From an uncultured Clostridia bacterium (lineage in GTDB: Bacteria > Bacillota > Clostridia > Christensenellales > UBA1242), in contig CANQCE010000033.1 in NCBI GenBank assembly GCA_947589655.1, forward strand, positions 1 through 9,381: a DNA stretch of 9,381 bases. The letters run 5' to 3'. A model generated the notes under the pieces. The model was not told the DNA's origin and ran no database searches. It saw only the letters and a program-made list of their open reading frames with translations. The position numbers and the translations under genes are program-made. Shown here piece after piece: positions 5,610 through 9,381 of this stretch (the first letter of the stretch is position 1; each line of letters opens with the position of its first letter).

Positions 5610-8192
5610 TCATTTTCCTTCGCCGTCACCGCCGCCAAAAATTTTGGATGTTGCTATATCGTGCGATACATGTTCGTTGTCCATTCGGATTATTTTGTTT
5701 TCTCCACTATCGCCGTTATCATCTAAAATTTTAAAATCTTTAAACACGGTTGATGGATGTTGCAACCTATACAGTGTGCTTTGCGGAAGTTCAGGCTTTA
5801 CATATCTTAAAGCGTAACCTTTTTCATTGTCAAAGTAAAGGGCTTTAACTTGTTCGCCATTTTCTTCTTCATCTTTCACCCTTGCGCCTTTAATTTGTTT
5901 AAACCAATTGTAGGCTGAATATGCCAAAGAACTTTTATCCAAGTATTCAAGGAATTTATACCAAATGCTCAGTTGAATTTTTTCATATTGCAAGGTATTG
6001 TAATCACACATCATATTGGCTTCAGCAGCTTCAACCAATTCTGCTTTTGCCTGAACTCTGGCCTCTAATTTATGCATAATATCTTCTGCCTGCCTAGAGA
6101 ATTTGTCACATAACAAGTAAGCAAGCATAGGGTTTGCACTGAACTGCATTTTTCTGAATAAAGGATAGTCGTCTTTTAAAATTAAATCAATTTTATCTCC
6201 ATATAACTTGGAGGCTTCCTTTCCTACAATGGCAAAAATGTAACTTAAAATATTAACTTCTGCAAACCAAGGCTGCTCTAAAGTGAACCCTCTGCCATCT
6301 GTAAACAAACTTTCATTATCCTCGGTCAGTTTCATGTGGTTTTGGGTTATTTTTGTGTATTTGTCAAAGACTTTTTTAACATAATCATGGGCATCAATAA
6401 AATATTTTGGCAACAAAACGGATGTCACGCTTTTGGAATTTTTAACATTGTAAATTTTATCCATTAACTTATCCAAGTTGGCAGGGTCGGCAATGTATTG
6501 AATGTGCTGCAAAACGGTTTCAAAGCATTTTATCAGTTTTTTATCTTCCACCATTTTCTCTGAAGCAACATCTATATCCAAAGCAAGTTCGCAGTTTTTT
6601 CTAACTTGGTCCAAGTGAAATTTCTTTTCTGCATAGCCCGGTTTTTTCTTTTTAAAGTCAATGGCAAGTTCAAATTTCTTTATAATTTTGTAGACAAGTG
6701 GCATATTGCTCACATCCACATTGGCAAGTTGTTCGGCAAGGGCTTGTGGCAAAGAGAGTGGCTTTTTAGGTCTGCCCACCCCATGTCCGCCAGAATTTCC
6801 TCTTGGAATTTTTGGCTCGTCAGGGTCTTTTTCTGCAACCTTTCTTTCGCCTTTAAGTTTGGATAAAACTTCTTCAATATATTTCTTGTCGGTTTCTGGC
6901 AAACGGCTTAAAGCGCTGGTGTAGTCATATTGATTTAAAAGCGCATTTGGCACTGCGGCAAAGTTTTCTTCTTGCCCCCTTTGTTTTTCACGTCTTGTGC
7001 GAGAATTTCCGCCATCCGAGCCAGGGTTTCCAGTGCTTGAAAAATTGGAGAACGTGTTGTTCAAGGCAGAAGGACTTTTCAAAAGTTTTTCCAATAGCCC
7101 CTCCTGCGTTGCTCTTTGAAGAAGAACTTTTAAAACCAAAGGGTTGGTTTTTATATATTCCACTTTTGTAAGAGCCTTTCTGGCGTTTTCTTCGCCAAAG
7201 AAGAATGTAAGAACATTTTTAACTTCCCCAACATTTTCAAGTTCCTTGGCTGTTATGCTGTCAATTTCAATAAGGTTGTCTATATTCAAGCAAAATTTAT
7301 TTGCCGTTTCTATATCCACCCCATGTTTTATCAGTTCCTGTTTAACCTGCGTAACTTTTTCTGGGCTTAAAAGCAAAATTGAAGGGTTTTCTTCCACTCT
7401 TTTACACAGTGCAATTTTTGTTGAAGGGTCATTTTTATCAACAAAGTTTTCTTCCAAAAAGTCAATAGTCTTTTTTAAGGTGTCAACATTTTGTGTAAGC
7501 AGCGATTTGCTTCTTCTTATCATTTTTATGTAGTCCACATTGCCGTAAAAGGTTTTTGTGTCTTTGTTAAAAGTAAAATCGCTTAAAACCTGCAAAATGT
7601 CTTGCACTTTCTTGTGGTTGATTTGAACAATTTGTGAACTGCAGTCCTCAAAAAGTTGTTTAAAATCTTCCATATTTTCAAAGAGATGAAATTCTTTTTC
7701 AATGTTTGTGTCAACATATACATTTTCAAGCAAGGTGTTTAAAATTTCGGTCAACCTCTCGTCAGACAAGCGCCTGAAAGTGGATTTGTTAGAAATTTTA
7801 TAAGGGTCAATGCCAAACTGTTCCGCCTGCTTTAATGCTTCAAAAAACACATCTTTAAGTTGCTCGCCGTCTTCAACAAGATATTCATATGCCTTTTTAA
7901 TAATGGTTCGAGCAAAATTACGCCTATCATATGCTTCTTTTTCCGTTAAATCTTTGTTGGAAGCCTGCAAAGCACAATACTGTTGAAAAATTCTATCGAA
8001 ATATTCAATAGCCTCCTCATTTCTTAAACTGAACAGCCTGTTTACATAACTTTCAATATCCTTTCTTGTAAAATGAAAAACATTTTGAAAGATGTTAGTA
8101 AAATCCTCCAAATAAAGTTGGCAAAACTCATATTCCAAATCATATTCTTTTGCAAGTTCTTGTGCCATTTTGTTTATCTCTAAATCTGTCAT
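5610..8192 (-). CDS. Unrecognised 860-aa protein with mTERF-like helical repeats
   Basis: I do not recognise this protein. It has no signal peptide or membrane segment, so it is probably cytosolic. Residues 1-125 are helical and acidic. Residues about 126-365 look like an array of roughly 40-residue helical repeats; the clearest contain SKSLLTQNVDTLKKTIDFL, NPSILLLSPEKVTQVKQEL and TNPLVLKVLL. This resembles the mTERF pattern of a Pro or Ser-Leu-Leu turn followed by a long helix. Residues 373-415 and 447-480 are low-complexity Gly/Ser/Arg/Lys-rich linkers, the second with GVGRPKKP, similar to an AT-hook core. Residues 485-850 are mostly helical, with a likely coiled coil at about 698-728. The end is a GGGDGEGK tail. 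I place the start at ATG 8192, 5 nt after GGAGGG; an ATG five codons upstream lacks an SD. It has its own promoter and terminator, so it is monocistronic. Confidence 0.85.
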   Translation of the reverse strand: MTDLEINKMAQELAKEYDLEYEFCQLYLEDFTNIFQNVFHFTRKDIESYVNRLFSLRNEEAIEYFDRIFQQYCALQASNKDLTEKEAYDRRNFARTIIKKAYEYLVEDGEQLKDVFFEALKQAEQFGIDPYKISNKSTFRRLSDERLTEILNTLLENVYVDTNIEKEFHLFENMEDFKQLFEDCSSQIVQINHKKVQDILQVLSDFTFNKDTKTFYGNVDYIKMIRRSKSLLTQNVDTLKKTIDFLEENFVDKNDPSTKIALCKRVEENPSILLLSPEKVTQVKQELIKHGVDIETANKFCLNIDNLIEIDSITAKELENVGEVKNVLTFFFGEENARKALTKVEYIKTNPLVLKVLLQRATQEGLLEKLLKSPSALNNTFSNFSSTGNPGSDGGNSRTRREKQRGQEENFAAVPNALLNQYDYTSALSRLPETDKKYIEEVLSKLKGERKVAEKDPDEPKIPRGNSGGHGVGRPKKPLSLPQALAEQLANVDVSNMPLVYKIIKKFELAIDFKKKKPGYAEKKFHLDQVRKNCELALDIDVASEKMVEDKKLIKCFETVLQHIQYIADPANLDKLMDKIYNVKNSKSVTSVLLPKYFIDAHDYVKKVFDKYTKITQNHMKLTEDNESLFTDGRGFTLEQPWFAEVNILSYIFAIVGKEASKLYGDKIDLILKDDYPLFRKMQFSANPMLAYLLCDKFSRQAEDIMHKLEARVQAKAELVEAAEANMMCDYNTLQYEKIQLSIWYKFLEYLDKSSLAYSAYNWFKQIKGARVKDEEENGEQVKALYFDNEKGYALRYVKPELPQSTLYRLQHPSTVFKDFKILDDNGDSGENKIIRMDNEHVSHDIATSKIFGGGDGEGK

Positions 8193-8223
8193 TTTGCCCT
8201 CCAACATTTCTTAGAACCTTGTT

Positions 8224-8252
8224 ATTATAACATAAAGATAACTTAAATTCAA
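8224..8252 (-). promoter_or_regulatory. Promoter of the 860-aa gene
   Basis: -35 TTGAAT (8252-8247), 17-nt spacer, perfect -10 TATAAT (8229-8224) preceded by TGT, an extended -10. It leaves a leader of about 25 nt with the GGAGGG site for the ATG at 8192. Confidence 0.78.
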
Positions 8253-8367
8253 GGGGTAATTTTATTTTTTTGTTTCAACATATGGTGTATTATTCAAAAT
8301 ACCACACCGTATATGGTGTGGTATGCAATTAAACATTTTTAGTGTTGTAATTTTTTAAAAGGAGTTT
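8253..8367. other. Intergenic region between proS and the 860-aa gene
   Basis: This 115-nt AT-rich spacer holds the perfect inverted repeat at 8299-8324 and a half-copy at 8279-8288. The two ATATGGTGT elements are 31 bp apart, about three helical turns. No small ORF or RNA gene is apparent. Confidence 0.6.
8296..8324 (-). terminator. 10-bp inverted repeat after proS: weak terminator or operator
   Basis: ATACCACACC (8299-8308) and GGTGTGGTAT (8315-8324) pair perfectly around a 6-nt loop. On the minus strand it follows the proS stop by 43 nt, but only three further U lie beyond the stem before a G, so it is a poor textbook terminator. A partial copy of the right arm (CATATGGTGT) occurs at 8279-8288, which suggests a protein-binding site instead, or as well. 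Confidence 0.5.
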
Positions 8368-9381
8368 TTACAGCCTTCCTTCAATCTCCTCAATTTCTTC
8401 TTCAATCATAACTTTAAGTTCGCTGACCAAATCTTTTAGGTTGATAAACAACTTTTCGCCAGTCTCACGCAAAGTGACCTCGGCCTGAAGTTCTTGCATT
8501 GTCTTTGGGCTTATAACCACCCTTATAGGCATGCCCATAAGTTCACTATCAGTAAGTTTTATGCCTGCCGAGACGTTGCGGTCATCATATAAAACTTCAA
8601 TCCCAGCATTTGTTAGGTTTTTGTAAAGTTCTTCCGCAACGGCACTCACATTTTCGTCATCCATGCGCAGTGGGCAAAGATGCACCTGCCAAGGAGTGAT
8701 TGTCATTGGCCAGATTATGCCTTTGTCGTCCGCCTTTTCTTCCACAATGCTTGCCATACTTCTGCCAATGCCAATGCCGTAGCAACCCATAATAGGCTCT
8801 TTTGCGGTGCCGTCTGGCATATTCACCTTCATGCCCATGCTTGATGTGTATTTTGTGCCAAGTTGGAAAATGTTGCCTATTTCAATGCCACGCGTTAAAG
8901 TGAGTTTTTCGCCGCAATGAACGCATCTTTCGCCTTCCTGAACCATGGATATATCCACAAATTCAACATCTTTTAAATCTCTTGCCATGCAGACATTTTT
9001 TATATGAAAATCTTTCTTGTTTGCACCAGTAACAAAACTGCCCAAACCTTTTAAGGATTTGTCAAAAAATACATGGCTGCCCTCTGGAAGATTTAGATTC
9101 AAGCACCCAATGTTGCCTGCTGGCAGACCAAATTTTTCTGTGTCCATAATGGAAAGTTCACTTCTGACAAGTTTTTGAAGTTTCATTTCATTAATCTCAT
9201 GGTCGCCACGTAGGAAAGCCACAACCGCACTTCCGTCACTGTCGCAAGTGTAGCAAACCGCCTTGCAAGTGTGTTTGCTATCGGTTTCCAGAAAAGCACA
9301 AACCTCGTCTATGCTGTGTGCGTTGCCTGTGAAAATTTCTTCCATTTCGCCCAAAACATTGTGGTCATTCTCTTCTTTCTC
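8368..9381 (-). CDS. proS: Prolyl-tRNA synthetase, C-terminal part (5' end outside window)
   Basis: Class II synthetase that charges tRNAPro with proline. The frame is open to the window edge, giving 337 residues of a bacterial-type enzyme that is usually about 565-570 aa; the start and motifs 1 and 2 lie beyond base 9381. Visible parts, numbered from the window edge, are the inserted editing domain (about 15-130, with VVAFLRGDHEINEMKLQKL) that hydrolyses Ala-tRNAPro, and a CVHCGEK knuckle at about 153-159. Next come GIEIGNIFQLGTKYT and class II motif 3 (GCYGIGIGRSMASIVEE, about 199-215). The anticodon-binding domain follows (about 225-320), including VLYDDRNVSAGIKL. The tail is unusually acidic (MIEEEIEEIEGRL). 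An internal TTG at 9354 would be a false start because homology continues upstream. Confidence 0.97.
   Translation of the reverse strand, partial: EKEENDHNVLGEMEEIFTGNAHSIDEVCAFLETDSKHTCKAVCYTCDSDGSAVVAFLRGDHEINEMKLQKLVRSELSIMDTEKFGLPAGNIGCLNLNLPEGSHVFFDKSLKGLGSFVTGANKKDFHIKNVCMARDLKDVEFVDISMVQEGERCVHCGEKLTLTRGIEIGNIFQLGTKYTSSMGMKVNMPDGTAKEPIMGCYGIGIGRSMASIVEEKADDKGIIWPMTITPWQVHLCPLRMDDENVSAVAEELYKNLTNAGIEVLYDDRNVSAGIKLTDSELMGMPIRVVISPKTMQELQAEVTLRETGEKLFINLKDLVSELKVMIEEEIEEIEGRL

Noticed and set aside
1..9381. CRISPR array, insertion sequence, prophage, defence system, tRNA or rRNA genes
   Set aside because: I found no spaced direct repeats, transposase or nuclease motifs of such systems, or cloverleaf-like sequence; the gene content is housekeeping apart from the two unassigned proteins.

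Overview
The window is an ordinary chromosomal segment of an AT-rich bacterium, most likely a member of the Bacillota (Clostridia-like). The grounds are strong AGGAGG-type Shine-Dalgarno (SD) sequences, an infC-rpmI-rplT operon preceded by a leader with an intrinsic terminator, and a yebC-ruvC-ruvA order. A gut Clostridia lineage such as Christensenellales is a guess, not something the sequence proves. Every gene I can support is on the minus strand, so transcription runs from high to low coordinates. I see no mobile element, CRISPR array, rRNA or tRNA.

In transcription order: (1) The C-terminal 337 residues of prolyl-tRNA synthetase (9381 to 8368; the gene starts beyond the window), followed by a spacer with a perfect 10-bp inverted repeat. 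(2) A monocistronic gene with its own promoter and a strong terminator, encoding a large cytosolic protein of about 860 aa that I do not recognise. It has helical repeats resembling mTERF repeats in its N-terminal half and a disordered basic linker. (3) A small four-helix membrane protein related to the CNNM/DUF21 (CorB-like) transmembrane domain, with no CBS domains. (4) A strong promoter, a roughly 170-nt leader with stem-loops and an intrinsic terminator, then infC (AUU start), rpmI, rplT and a SpoU-family rRNA methyltransferase whose ATG overlaps the rplT stop. (5) A second unit of an inositol-monophosphatase-family gene and yebC, closed by an intrinsic terminator. (6) ruvC and ruvA (ruvA leaves the window at its 3' end), under a promoter placed so close to the ruvC ATG that the mRNA may be leaderless.

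Functionally this is housekeeping: charging of tRNAPro, translation initiation, 50S assembly, rRNA modification, YebC-type translation or expression control, and Holliday-junction processing. The parts worth a second look are the infC leader attenuator with its AUU start, the unrecognised 860-aa repeat protein with a palindromic region upstream, and two starts that look leaderless. Three starts differ from the longest-ORF or most naive choice: infC is extended to AUU at 4721, the phosphatase is shortened to ATG at 2691, and the 860-aa protein is shortened to ATG at 8192.
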